A DNA stretch of 64,000 nucleotides, taken from the NCBI RefSeq assembly GCF_000004075.3, contig NC_026656.2:22454607-22518606 (forward strand). The letters run 5' to 3'. This document shows, piece after piece, positions 34,767 through 48,000 of the stretch (position 1 is the first letter of the stretch; every line of letters begins with the position of its first letter). Source of the stretch: Cucumis sativus (lineage: Eukaryota; Streptophyta; Magnoliopsida; Cucurbitales; Cucurbitaceae). The position numbers and the translations under genes are program-made. The notes under the pieces are model-generated. The model was not told the origin of the DNA. It ran no database searches and was given only the letters and a program-made list of their open reading frames with translations.

Positions 34767-37700
34767 CTAGGGATTTTGATCATTTGAAGGATGTTCAGGA
34801 GATGCAGGTAGTTGTTCGTCACCGTCGGTTTCGGCTGATACCGGATCGTTAGAAGGAGGTTCCTCTCCACTATCATTAGTCTCAGGGTAGAAATTAATGG
34901 GAAACTTTGTAACCCTGGGTTTATCAGATAGGATGTTTCTCTGAACCCTATCGATCAAGACTTTGGCTGGAGGTTCTTCTCTGAGCTGCTCATCATCGTA
35001 ATCATTGTTTACATAGTAACCAACACGGATGAACTCCTGCCCCATATACGAGCAGGTCAACAGAAGTACAGTTACACCAATGATATCTTCTTCAGGGATT
35101 TTGGACGGGTCTGGAGGGTCAGCCTGGGAGAGATGACAAGGTTAACTCCATGAACAAGATAATGTATGATAACCGAATACAGAAATTTGTCATGGAACTT
35201 TTACCTGCAATACAAAACGATAGTTACCGACATTGACAGGTCCCACAAGAACACACTCCAATAGTTGATCATATGTCTCAACCTCAGCAGATCCCACGTA
35301 AATTAGTTTCCATTCCAAATCTGAAACAGGATGAGAAAACAGTAGAAACGTTCAGTCAACAAGGTACTAATATAGGTGCAATGGTAGATCAATGCAATTG
35401 AGCGCTAGACATCTAAGAAAGTAAAAACAGGTAGAGTTTCTTCCACTGTGTAGGATATATTTTTAATCTAATAAAATAGAAGTTCCAATAAGAAAAACAT
35501 TCTTTATGAACTAACTGCCAAGTGCTCATCATCTTTAAAAATACTCCCTACTTTCCCTCAAATTTCCTTCTAAATAACAAAGTTAAACAACCTTTCGAAT
35601 TATCAATTAGATATACGCATGCTTCTCGGTGGTGCGATAGAAAAAACTTGATGCTTCTACAAGAAATATGCACGATACAATATAATCTATGTTCTTCGGG
35701 ACAATACAATCGAAAACGATATAGTAACATGAATAATAAAATGAGGAAATTAGAGCTATTGTAAGAGTTGTTTACAAGAACAATTGACTTTGCGAATATT
35801 TATCATAAAAAACGAACAAAGAAAAAAGGCTGAGGTACACAAGTGAGTAATGAACCCTTGCTTCTTGGAAACTGCACCAGATCCATACATTACCAAAATC
35901 ATAGGGCAAAATATGAAGAAGAGCCTTATTTACCCCCTATCAAGGGAAAAATAAAAAAGGCCAAGGCATGTGCCTCATTAAGGAGGCGAAGTCTCTTGGA
36001 AAGTGCACCAGATCCATACACTACCAACACTATACACAGCAAGAATATCAATAAGAGCTTTATTTGTCCCTATCCAAAGGCTTCCGTTGTGTCCCAACTC
36101 CAATCTGTAGCAATTGTACCCACTTCTTCGGATGATGCGAAGTGGACCACAACAGCAAGAAGTAAATTTTTCATATCTGCACGCTGCACCCTAATACAAA
36201 CTGTAGAATGAATGGCTGAAGTTTCAATGAACCAAGACACCCATAGCAAATTCCACGTCTTTAAGAGGGAAATTAGTGAACTGTATCATTTGTGCTCTGC
36301 CTCTTAGCCAATTCAATTCTAACAATCCAAAACTGCATTTTATTCCACCAAGAGCTAATCCACACAGCAGCCTGCTGAGATAAGGTCGCAGAGATAGAGA
36401 GAAGAATGGGCAATAAGGCTTACTTTTTTGGTACAAGAGGCCAGATCAAACCAAGCCAGTGATAGCATACATTGGAATTTCCTGGACATTTAGGGTTATT
36501 TTCAGCTAACAGAGTTCTGAATTCAGCTCTAGTGTCTTAAATCTGGGTAACTGTAACCTAGTTTAGAAGAGGCAAGGACACCAAGGTCCAAAAAGAACCA
36601 AATTCTTTATCTAGAACCCTGCACACATCTTAAACACTTGAGGCATAGTTCCATCAAGTAACCCCCGTCTTCCAATTTCTTAAATTTGCAGACATAGAGA
36701 TGAATTTCATAATCTTTTTTTTTGGCAGTGCAATTTTACCACAGGGTACTACCAAAAAGGGTGGAAGAAAATGCTTCAGAATTCCTATCTGAAGGGTATT
36801 TTAAAGATAAACTAGAATTTAGTGGACAATGCTTGAAGAGCTCCTCCTTGGCTGCTTTGGAAATAACAAAACCAAAACTATACGACACAGCGATCAAACC
36901 ATAGCTAGACGCATTCATTCAAATACAAACTGCTTTAAGAAATACAGAAAACTGACGTGGGTACTTCTATGATGGCCAACTTGAGCTAATTGAAAGCAAA
37001 TACGGCACTGCATCTCTAGTTACTGTTCAAATGGGCGTGCTAAAGAACAATACCTAGCCACAAGTTTTACTGGAGTAACCCATGAGAAGATCAAGGAGAA
37101 CTTTATGCTCCTCGATTAAAGAAGACGTTGGGTGTTTATCAATCCGACATTGACTGGACATTCTTTTGGTCAGTCTGGACCCACTGTTCTAAGATGATAT
37201 GGCCTAAATATACTAGTTGGCTTTGCCTAAATGCACTCCTTTCATGTAACATACAACTTGTGTTTCTAACAGGTTCCTAAAAAATAAATGATTTTTTTTT
37301 TTATTAAAAAAAAAGCTGAATTTCTGTAAGAACATCTTCAAGACATCATTCATTGAAGCCTTTTATAAACAGAGTATCCGTTGGTCCAAATAAAAAAAGG
37401 GAATGATTCAATGACCTAAAGCCTAATCCATAAATCAGACAGAGTAATTCAGATTCTGTTCCCTGCCTTCCTATTTACATATACCACCTAAGTACTAAAC
37501 TACATAAGTATGTCCTTTACACATATACCAACATAAATACCTCAAACAGCGTAATAAAATATAGACCTTCCGCAGGAGTATGGACTAAAGAAAGAACATA
37601 GTCTCTTCTGAGAAATTCTAAAGTTGGACACAAAGTAAAATGTTGAAGAACTACAATGGTGCCCTTTCAATAACAAACATCAAAAGTTCAAAACCATGTC

Positions 37701-40197
37701 ATCCAACAACGTTTAAAAATTCGTCATAAACCTCTATCAGAATAAACTTTTAACTTGATACCCTAATTAAGCCACTACAGCCTATTTAATGTTGTCATCA
37801 TCACAAAAAATTAATCATAATCTGTAAATGTCAAAAATCTTTGCTCAATACGCTTATAGAGTAATCTCAGCTGACAAAGATACATAAACAAACTAAGATA
37901 AATATTCTGTTCACATCCATGAGCCCGCTACAGATTCAATAAATTGAAAACTAGCAGTATAATATCCATCAACACATATAGGGCCAACAACATCGATTAC
38001 TTACCTAGATGGAGTAATAATAAATACAGCAGGAAAACATTAAGAATCTTGATATGACAATCATTTGGCACAATGAATAATATGTAATACAACATCAAGA
38101 ACAAGGTCATACATTTCCATATGTATCCCAGGCTCATATTCAGAAAGCATGCAGAAAAATTTGCAATCTCACAGGTAAAACTTGGACCAAGATGACTATA
38201 AAATACTCACCTAAAAGTCAAAGACAAAACGAATGTCAACTGAGTTAACTAGCCATTTTGCCGAAACCACAGATCCAGTTCTAGACATATTACATCCCCC
38301 CTCTCACTAGCCACAACCCGGTAGAATGATATAGTCTGGAGCGCTCTTTGTTCTGTCCTTCCTTATATTTATCACCTTTCTTCCCCTAAAAATCATCTAT
38401 TCTCTAACTTCTTGATTTGGTTTGAGAACTGTGTCTTTTTCCTTTAGGTTCCGTCACAATTTGTCCAATACGAAAAAGGCGAAGGTTGCCTCTTTGCTTT
38501 CTTTATTGGAGGCGTGCACTTTTAGGGAGGGGAGGAGGGATGTTCGTATTTGGAGTCCGACTCCTAGGGAGGGATTTTCTTGTAAATCCTTCTTCAAATT
38601 GTTATTAGACCCCTCTCCCACCGGGAAGACCATGTTTGATACCATTTGAAGGATTAAGATTCCTAAGAAAATCAGGTTTTTTATCTAGCAAGTCTTGCTT
38701 GGTCGTGTAAACACTTGTGATAGGCTTGTTAGAAGAAAAACTTCGCTTGTGGGGCCTTTTTGCTGCATTCTTTGTCAGAAGGCAGAGAAGACCTAAATCA
38801 TCTCTTTTGGGGCGGCCAGTATGTGAGGACGATGTGGAGTTTGTTCTTGTAGAAGTTCAATGTTAGCATTGTTGGTCAGAGATGTTCGAGCAATAATCGA
38901 GGAGTTCTGTCTCCATACGCCTTTCAAAGTGAAAGGCTGTTTTTGTGGCTTGTTGGGGGGTGTACAGTTAAGGAAGTGAGTCAGCTAGAGGAAAACTCCA
39001 CACCCAGGCGAGCTCAGTCCAAGTATGTCATTCAATACAATCAACTTAGCAGAAGATATTCCAGCTCAATTATTCCAAAAGCATTATTTGGTTGAAAGTT
39101 TGTTCTCGTGTAATATTGTGTTGTGCCATGTTGTTTTCTATTTTTTTCTTATTTTTACTTGCCCTAAATTACGGTTCCTGTATATAAATTGACCTAAGGT
39201 CTCTCCATTTTAATATAGAAAATACAGAACAACTTTGAACCTTATTTTCATTTGGGATATTTGGGGGAGAGAAATGATAGAGTCCTTAGAAGGAAGGATA
39301 GGGACCCTTGTGAGGTTTGGTCTTTGGTGAGATTTCATGTGCTCCTTTGGGCTTCATTTTCGAAGCTTTTCTATAACTATCCACTGGGAAATATATCTTT
39401 TACTTGTATCCCCTTCCTTTAGTGGGAGGTTTCTTGTTGGGTTTGTTATGCCCTTGTATTCTTTCATTTTTTTTCTTAATTAAAGTTGTTTCTGTTAAAA
39501 AAGAAAACAAAATCTAGAGCGCCCATGAAGATGTAACAAAAACATAACATCCTAAACATCTTAGAAAATCATAGAGAATAAGTGGAAAGAAAAAACTGAA
39601 AGGTATAAATACAATTCATTACTGATCTAAAGACCAAAGGTATAATTTCATACCCCAAACTGTTTAACTCAGATACGACCTCTTAGTATCTTACACTGTA
39701 TTTTACAATCAAAGAACATTCTTCGTTCAATCGAGTAATTCGGCTGCTGTAAGCAGAAATGCCTCAGGCCATGAAGCAATACTGAAATCTTATATTCAGT
39801 TACGCAAAATCGAAGGCAAAAACCAATAGGTCCTCGATATGAAGGCGCTCTCCCTACAACGAACTTCTTCGTAAGTTCCCCAACCGCATAACCATCAACA
39901 AAACTATCTATCATCAGTTGAACTTTTACAACCATGCATTTAAAAATCACAGTCAATTATGGAAGGAAAAACTCCGAAAGATCAAATCGTAAAAAGTAAA
40001 CCCTAATAGAATGCAATTCAAACAGTACAATCATGATTGAACACATGTAAGAAATAAAAAGCGAAAAAAGCATAGATGGAAGAAATACCGTATTTGAGAG
40101 CAGACAAACACTCGTAGGAGATCTCAAACTGAAGGGGAGTAGAGAAGGGAGATGGGTTGTCAAGAACTGCAACGTTGGTGATATTAACCGCGCTCAT
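34767..40197 (-). CDS. ASF1: Histone chaperone ASF1
   Basis: Three exons on the minus strand: 40197-40089, 35320-35205 and 35123-34767. Phases agree and the product is 193 residues, typical of plant ASF1. It starts MSAVNITNVAVLDNPSPF and continues with FEISYECLSALKYDLEWKL, VGSAEVETYDQLLECV, VGPVNVGNYRFVLQADPP, EEDIIGVTVLLLTCSYMGQE and RVGYYVNNDY. This is the immunoglobulin-like core that binds H3-H4 and delivers it for nucleosome assembly in the nucleus. The C-terminal 35 or so residues form the usual acidic, Pro/Ser-rich tail (SGEEPPSNDPVSAETDGDE). The start used is the second in-frame ATG (the first is five codons upstream), because family members begin MSAVN. Intron 1 is 4768 bp and contains a LINE remnant in antisense orientation. 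Confidence 0.96.
35861..36072. repeat. Imperfect tandem duplication, period about 130 bp, in ASF1 intron 1
   Basis: TCTTGGAAACTGCACCAGAT at 35863 is repeated as TCTTGGAAAGTGCACCAGAT at 35993. Both are followed by CCATACA(T/C)TACCAA and later by AAGAGC(C/T)TTATTT. Confidence 0.85.
38400..39515 (+). mobile_element. LINE remnant in ASF1 intron 1 (antisense to the gene)
   Basis: The plus strand encodes a LINE polyprotein fragment: RIWSPTPREGFSCKSFFKLL, then KIPKKIRFFI with a Cys-x2-Cys (CCILCQK), i.e. the zf-RVT region. After an insertion it continues as IWDIWGERNDRV...EVWSLVRFHVLLWASFSKLF, the typical C-terminal end. Stops and frameshifts interrupt it. An A-rich tail near 39495-39515 marks the 3' end. 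The 5' end is unclear and the reverse transcriptase is missing. Confidence 0.75.
38963..39247 (+). mobile_element. LTR-like insertion inside the LINE remnant
   Basis: About 280 bp interrupt the LINE reading between LVGGC and FIWDIWGERN. The segment starts near TGTACAGTTAAGG and has a TATATAAA promoter-like word (about 39180). It ends after CTCTCCATTTTAATATAGAAA, in the manner of a short Copia or TRIM LTR. No convincing target-site duplication was found, so exact ends are uncertain. Confidence 0.45.
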
Positions 40198-41040
40198 TGT
40201 GTTGGAATTCAAGAGAAACAGTTGGGTCGCATGGAATTAGTGGAGAAATGAAATAGCTAAAAACCCTAATGTGGAAGACGAAGCGTTAATCGAACAGCAA
40301 AGATGACGGAATCGGAAAGAAGTTGAAGAAGAAGGAAGTCGGAAGTTCCATAGCCAGAGATTTTGGTTTTGTTTCGGGGGGCTGAAGAAGAGAGATCTTT
40401 TCTTTAAAAAAAAAAATTGAAAATAAAAGGAGTAAGAAGGTTACCGGAAATATGAGGTGGTCACCGGCGATAACCGGTTGCAGGATTTGGCGGGAGTTGT
40501 GAGGGCACGAAATTCATCGGTCTCCTGCGGTGGCGTATGGCGGGCAGAGTCGATGACCAATTTCATTTCTCAGGCGAAGTTACGTCATTCTTCCAAATCC
40601 AACGGTTAAAAATGTTGTGTATTCAACTTAACGGATGGGTGCGATTAAATTAGTTTTTAACACCCGAAATTACAATTTTGGTCATCCATTGTGTAAGTTA
40701 TTTACAATTTTGGTTATTTTTCTAATAAAGTTTTACCAAAATCCTCACTTTGGACTAATATTGTATTTATTAGTCTTTAAACTCTTAAGAAAAATAAGCT
40801 CTTCAATTTTTAATATTTTAAACCTTAATTTTAAAAAAAAGATAGCATATGTAGTAGAATGGTAGTTTCTAGATGTATGGTGAATTTCTCATTTCTCCTT
40901 TTCCAATTTCATTATTTTTTTAAATATAAAATTAATTCTTAAAAATTAAATACACATAACAATTAAGTGTATTAGTTATGTATAATGAATAGTCCATATT
41001 AGAGCAGTTTCAAATGTTATATCCATATGACATATATGAT
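40198..41040. other. ASF1 5' flank and spacer
   Basis: The first 350 bp or so are less AT-rich and contain the ASF1 leader and promoter (GAAGAAG-rich, with GGCGGG-like words near 40488 and 40540; no TATA box seen, as usual for a replication-linked gene). The remainder is AT-rich. Confidence 0.4.
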
Positions 41041-42240
41041 TGTTGGATCGGTATGACAACCTTAGAGAGGGGTGAATAGGGTTTAAATAAACTTTTTTTG
41101 ACAAATAAAAAGTAAAATCAACTAATTAGATATATTTTTAATTTAAATAAAGAACTTTGTAAACTTTGTTAAATAACAATATTGATAAAAAAATATATGA
41201 ATGAAAGTATGCAATCAAACTCAACCAATAAGAATATGTAACTAAAATTAAATTAAAAAATAATTAGAAAAGAGTTAGAGAAGAAGACAGCGTAATTTTA
41301 TAGTGGTTCGGTTAAACTCAACCTACATTCACTTTCCCAAGAACCTCTTGGGATTTTGATTGAAAATCTTCTTTGGACTCTTTCCACGGATTTGTGCCGA
41401 ATCGATTCTTACTCCTTTTTCGGGTTAAAGAGTAAACTCGATCCTTTCCACAGGTTAGGATCCAACCGTTACAATATGTTGAAGTTTTTAAATCACACAA
41501 AAGAAAACTCTCTAAAAGAGTGAGTATACAATTTGAAGCTCACAAATTTAATCCTCACAATACAATAAGAAGCTCTCAAGAATAAGATAAAAAGAATAAA
41601 AATTGGAAGCTTTAGAGAGAATAACAATGTTGGCTTTTTACTTGAGGATTGTAAAGATTTAATGATCTTGTCTTTTAAAATTTGGAAAAAGTGAAATATT
41701 TAAAAAGATGGGAAAGATAAATTCAAAATCATCTTGGGTCATTAGATATAAGTAAAAGAAAAATGAATGGTTGAGATTTAAACATAATTAGCCGTTTGAC
41801 ACAATACAAATAATAATATAATAATATGTTTTTTCAAAATATTTTGTTTAAAAAGAAACCAATAAAGCAACTTCACCATTTTTTAAAAAAACTAGGCGTT
41901 AGACACAAGAAAAAATAATAATATTAAAGTCATTTTCTTTTTAAATTTATTTTCTTTCATTGCTGCAAGTGGCTTTCTCTAATTGGTTCAAATTGAATGC
42001 TTGGTCGCCACGTCACCATCTCGAGTATTTTTCCGTTATTCTTTTAGCAATATTTTCTTCATTTGAACTTCGATTTGGGTGATTCAATAGGCGTTAGAAT
42101 CATTTTTACAAGCTCTACGATATGGTCTATTCAAATTAATAAAATTGTCAATAAAAAAATTAGATTTGTTATCATCAAAACATAAATTAATTGAATAATT
42201 AAAATAAATTAATTTGAGATTAAGGGCCAAAAAGCCAACA
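41041..42240. mobile_element. Solo LTR, 1200 bp, with perfect 5-bp target duplication
   Basis: The element starts TGTTGGATCGG and ends AAGCCAACA, so it has TG...CA ends within a 6-bp terminal inverted repeat (TGTTGG/CCAACA). The 5 bp before it (41036-41040) and after it (42241-42245) are both ATGAT. Inside is AGAGAGGGGTGAATAGGG near the start and a GTGGTTCGG block (about 41300), wording that I associate with plant LTR families. No coding sequence is present, which fits a solo LTR left by recombination between two LTRs. Confidence 0.88.
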
Positions 42241-43129
42241 ATGATAATATGTGGTTACACTCTATATTAAAATAGATTTGACTTAGACACCTTTTTCGTC
42301 AACATTCTCTTGTCAAAATCTTAATTGGTAAAGATTCAAGGTTTGAGTCTAAAATTACTTGGCCAACACAACATTTTAGTCTAGCAGATGACAGCACCAA
42401 AGAGTTCCCAACCCCCTCTTATTAGTGTAATATAAGATCGAGGTGGGGAGATGGGTGTTGTCTCTTTTACTCTTATATCTCATGACCATCAAAATATGTT
42501 GGCGCTTTGTATTACGCGAATAGCTTTAGAGAGGATTAAGTGTTTTTAATTCTTTCTTCTCTTTACCCCTGAGTGGTTCACCATAGGTCTCGTGATATGT
42601 TCATGTAGTTGTTTGATTTTGTGGTTTGTTTGTTTTTTCTAAGAAGTGGATACGTCGAGAGACACTATTAGTACATTACATGTTTGTGGAAAAAAAATTA
42701 AATAGAAAAAAAGAAGAAGGAAATCGTGAAATCAAGGTCAAGACAAGATATATGTATCGGAACAAGGAAAGAAAGTGATTGGGCTAAACTTTCCCTCGAC
42801 CGAGGAGCCTAATCCACACACGGGCGTGTCTAGCACATTTGAACTTGTTCAATAAACCAATGTAATTTGAATTAGGTTAATCTTACAATTGAATTTCTAA
42901 AAAAGATGGGAGGAGACTTAGATCAAACACTTGTATAAATATATATTATTATAACACGAGAGGTGATATAAATCATATCTCAAAGTCTTTACACTCTTTC
43001 CTTCTCCGACACCAAACATCGATGAGTGTGATAAGCATCATATTTGTATGCATATTTTATTATTTTGCAGGCCATCCTCTTTTTCCCTTAAAAAAAAATT
43101 ATATGTTGAATGTCACACGGTACATCAAG

Positions 43130-43250
43130 TACATTTTTCTTGTTCAAATTTTACAATAATTATGAGACGTATACTAAGACTTGATCAAAGTACATTTTTC
43201 TTGTTCAAATTTTACAATAATTAGGAGACGTATACTAAGACTTGATCAAA
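43130..43250. repeat. 61-bp tandem duplication
   Basis: The unit starting TACATTTTTCTTGTTC occurs at 43130 and again at 43191. The copies differ by one substitution in ATTA(T/G)GAGACG. It is a recent slippage or unequal-exchange product. Confidence 0.95.
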
Positions 43251-44639
43251 AGAGTTCTCATGGTCGACCAAGCTAAGTTTTGTGCTAACCACCGTATAAA
43301 AGCATTGGGTTGCATGCCATTCAAACGTAGTCTTTAAGAGCAATATCTAAGAAAAGGCCAAAGGAAGGGCTAGAGCTGGTATAGTTAGATTGATTAGCTT
43401 GGTCCAAACACTATTTTGGCATACCCCAAGCATCTACATATATAGAAACCAGATATACAACTAATTGTAGATTATCATAATATAAAATAATTTACAAATA
43501 TAAAAAAGGTTAGGCAATGCTCCAAGGGGTCGCTTGGAGTACCAATTTGGAAGTTGGTGGATTGAGTTATTATTATAACTTAATCCATGTTTGAGCACAA
43601 ACTATAGCAGTGATATGTAAAATACTATTCCATACCCTATTTGCTACAATATTTACTATATTTTTCATGTTCTTTCTTTTCTTCTTTGTTATAGTGTATA
43701 TTATTCCTCACCTAAGTAAAAAATACTTTACAATCTAAATACAAATAATTATAACACAAATTAAAATAGTATGCACATCAAACATTAACTATTATAACTC
43801 ACTTATTATATATATATAATAAACAACTCATGAACACAACTCCACAAAACATTCTCTAGAGTCTAGAAATAATATTCCCAAATCACTAATAAAACACTAT
43901 TAGCGATATGACTTATTAATATCACTAATAGAAGTCTATCAACAATAGAATTTTTCGTTGATACAGATTTTGTATATAACCATATATTGTTATGGGAAGT
44001 TTGGAAAAATTGCAAAAAAAAAAAAAAAATTATGATGATAGAACTTATATCACTACATTTTTTAAATTGCAAAAGTAGCAAATTTAAAAACGGATAGTCC
44101 TCTGATAGCTTTATGATGTATTTAATTATTTGTCATATTTGTGATATGCAAACAAAAAAAAAAAAACAAAAAGGTGTTATGGTTTTTTTTTTTTTTTTTT
44201 TTTTCTTTTTTTGCCCTCTAATGCAATTTTCCAATATTTAGGTTAATAAGTGTTACCCATTGCGATTATTTCTTTTTCTTATAACCAAATCAAATTGAAC
44301 TTAGTTTTATAAATAAGAAAATCTAATTGATGTCCAATAAAGATTAATTTTTATAAATATAACAAAATACCAAAATATTTACGATCATGTAACAAAATAA
44401 AAAAATCCATGATATTTTCATAAATTCCAAGTTTGCCCTTGAGTAATGTTGACGATCTTTCACTTTTTTTTCCTTCTTCTTTGCGATTTATTATCTTCTC
44501 TTCATATTATTACTTCTTCTTAATTTTATAATATTATGGTTATTTATGTAAATATTTACAAGTTCTCATTTTCTCTTCGAGAATTTCTTTCTTCTTGTTC
44601 ATTTCTCATCTTCTATTTCTTCTTCTTCTTGGCATAAGA

Positions 44640-45070
44640 TCTAAATAATATTGGTACAAGATCTAAATGATCATTTACCAATATCTAAACAATCGATTGT
44701 CTATCCTAGATCAACAGAGACAAACCGCTATCACTAATAGATAGTTTTGATTTGGTACAAGATCGTTTAGATTGGATACAAGATCGTTTAGACTAGGTAT
44801 AAGGGTGCATGATTGTTTAAACTTGCTACGAGATCATTTAAACTATGTAGAAAATGGTATAAGATTGTTTAAACTTACTACGAGATCGTTTAGACTAGGT
44901 AGAAGGGTACAGGATCATTTAGATTTGCTACGAGATCATTTAAAACTTGCTACAAGATCATTTAGATTAGATAGAAGAGTATAAAGAGTACAAGATCGTT
45001 TAGACTTGCTACGAGATCGTTGCTATGAGATTGTTGGTAAGAGATCGTTTACACTGGTACAAAATCATTT
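44640..45070 (+). repeat. Degenerate minisatellite of GATCGTTTAGA units
   Basis: About a dozen copies of (C/A)AAGATCGTTTAGA or GAGATCATTTA(A/G)A, spaced roughly 20-45 bp and alternating with CTTGCTACGA and CTAGGTA(G/T)AA words. A related cluster lies at 20290-20360. Confidence 0.8.
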
Positions 45071-48000
45071 TTTCACACGTATGTGTGACTAATTAATTAC
45101 AGGGGTATTTTTGTTATTTCACGTTGTGAGTTTGTGAGTTTTTTCCTTTTATAAAAGTATTATATACGGTATAAATATTTTCGCGCTTTGTTTTATTTTT
45201 GAAAAACCCCTTCTAATAAAAGTCAAAATCAATGGATCGATTTTCATTAGATTTGGTTTCTTGATCGTTTGGTTGTTGACTTTAGATCTTTTATTCTGTT
45301 ATTCTAATCCTATAATTTTTATTTTGGAGTTTTTTTTAAAAATAAAAAAGTTGACAAACTATTTAAACTCCATATACACTTGATTTTTCTATAAAGGGTA
45401 AATATTTTGTTAAATTTTCTATTTTTGACAATTCTTCTTTAATTTTCGCTTTTATTTATTACTTTTCCATGAAACTAGTCTTTTTTTCTTCTTCTATTGA
45501 CATTTTCTAAGTAAGACCTAGGGTGTTCAAATAACTCGATCCAAACAATCTGGACTATCCGACTCAAATTATAAAGTTTGAATTTAGTTAGTTTTTTTTT
45601 TTTTTTTGGCCTTGGGTTGGGTTGAATTTTTTTATACTTTTTCGGATTAGGTTGGATTCGAAGTACATTTTAAAAAGAGAAATTGCATTAAATGACAAAA
45701 AAATTTAGAAAAAAAAAATATCTCGTAACACCTCTTTTTTGCATATTGCAAATTTGGCAAATATGATTAGTAATTGACGATAATCTACTTTTAAATTTGC
45801 TATTTTTGCAATTAAAAAAATATAGGTGACATGAGCTCTATTATCGTAATTTTTTTTGCTATTTTTATAAACTTTCATTTTAAAAATTCGGGTTTAACCC
45901 ATTCCAAATTTTTAATATTATTAAGATATACATTACAACTTTTATAAGTATTATAATTCATACATGAAGTTTGTAATAGATAATATATACGTCCAATTTT
46001 GATATTTAACATTTGAGTTTCTACTAAAAATGTGTCGTAGACAAATTTAATTTTAAGTTAATAAATAATATACTTAAGAAAAGAAATAAATAACCTGACA
46101 ACCCAAAGTAAGATCCATTCATGCACCATAAAGAAACCCTCATTTCAGTTTGATTCTGAATGAAGTTTTCAACCAAAATCATTTTGAATCAATAAAATCA
46201 AAATGTCTAATTCTACTAAAAAAAGAGTTAAACCAAAGCAGTGAATCGGTTTCATTTAGTTTATTTGTCAACTTTGAGATCTTTTTTAATTGCATGCACT
46301 CTTAATTTCCTTAACAAACTAAATCAAAAATCCCAATGCCCAAACGATAATCTCAACCAAAGCTGAGATGTGTGATCCCATAAACATTCTACCATGAGCT
46401 AGCTTTGTCATAACTCACCCCAACCCTAAAGGAGAGACCTATATATAACTAAACTACTAGAAGGAAATTTAAGTTCTTTGATTGGATGCTCTTCCTCTAA
46501 ATTTACAACAATTGGAACTTCTAACATTAAAAGGATGAATTAAAGATGGGAGAATAAAGTATAGCAGGAAAGTGGCTTGACAGTGGTTGGATTGAAAACA
46601 GATATAATTTGATATTGCTATTGGGCCACATGGAAGTAAGCTGAAATAAAGAAAAGAAAACAAATGATAAGGACTAATTAAGCATTAGTACACATTCTCT
46701 GAGAAGGGTCAAAGAGGACAATCTTTTTATATATATATATAGAAAAGAAGCATGGGAAGAGGAAGAGGGAGACAAAACAAAAGTGCTTCCCGTCAGATCC
46801 CAACACCAAAACATGCATAAAAACATATATCCCCCATAACTCCTACAACACTACTACTTCAAGTTCCTAAAAAAGCTTTGTCAAAATTAAAATAACACGC
46901 ATGGTCGGTCATGACTTTGCTATTTGCTTCCTTCAGATTTGAAACATTACTAATTTTCCATGTTTTAAAAGATAATTGAGACATCACGTTTGTATTGATC
47001 TTGATGTGTAAATCTAAATGTAGATCGAAGTTGTTGTATCGTTAAAAGAGTCATATTGTCTTGAAAGCAAAATACGTTGCAACTTTGATGTTAAATCCTC
47101 AACGGCTAGTTGATATCTTTAGTGATAACACACAATTTTATATGTTTAGATTATCGATTAATTCAAAAGGTTTTGCTAATGAGCTTAAGAAAACCGATTC
47201 CCAACATCATGAGCGCTACATCTTTAATTACAAATTGATTTTGAAAGAAAACTCTATAAAGTGTTCAAGTGTGTTACACGAATCAAAATTATAATTAGAC
47301 TTTAGTTCAAGAATAATAAACTCAAAAGAGAGAGATGAATACCCACATTTTCACACTCGAACACAATCATGATTGTCGTATCTCAATGGGTCAATGTCCC
47401 TAAGTAACCTTACAAGAAAAGAATAGAGATATGATTTGGGAAAAGGAAAGAGAAGAAGACAGAAGCTTAAAAAAGCAGTCAACGTTGGGATAACGTCACC
47501 AAATATGTATAATATGTTCAATGAGGGAAGCAAAGGCTGCCAAAGGGGCCGTCCATTGTCCCACACACACATATTCTCTCATCTCCTAAATAATTAAAAC
47601 CCTAAAACACTTGATAAAAGTGCTTTCATTTAATTTAACCTATGAAAGAGGAGGAAATGGCAAGCTGTTTCCTTTATTCTCTTCTCTCTCTTCTTATTTT
47701 CTATGCTTTGAAAAGGGTGTGTGCTTGTGTTTGTGTTTGTGCTTGTGCTTGTGCTTAGTCAGAACCTTCGTGTTCTTAACATATATGTAATTGTTTATTA
47801 TGACACAAAAAATATAGATAAATAAGCAGGAAAAGTGAAATTGTATATGACATGTATATTACTAGAGATGCAATGAAAGTTGGTTTAGTAAGGATAACAA
47901 ACATGTCTAGCAAATTAAGACGAGTTTTTCATGAGAGTGTATATATCGAAAATAGATAATATCATATAAGAGATATATGAACGTCGTCGTCGTTTGTTGT

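Noticed and set aside
42290..42400. GATTCAAGGTTTGAGTCTAA, tRNA B-box-like (GGTTTGAGTC)
   Set aside because: No matching A-box at the right distance and no cloverleaf could be drawn.
47061..47294. An open frame beginning MKAKYVATLML with a slight look of a Copia RNase H tail (KYVAT, SDN)
   Set aside because: Only a few scattered residues fit. The key H-x-R-x-KHI motif is absent and no neighbouring integrase or reverse transcriptase is visible.
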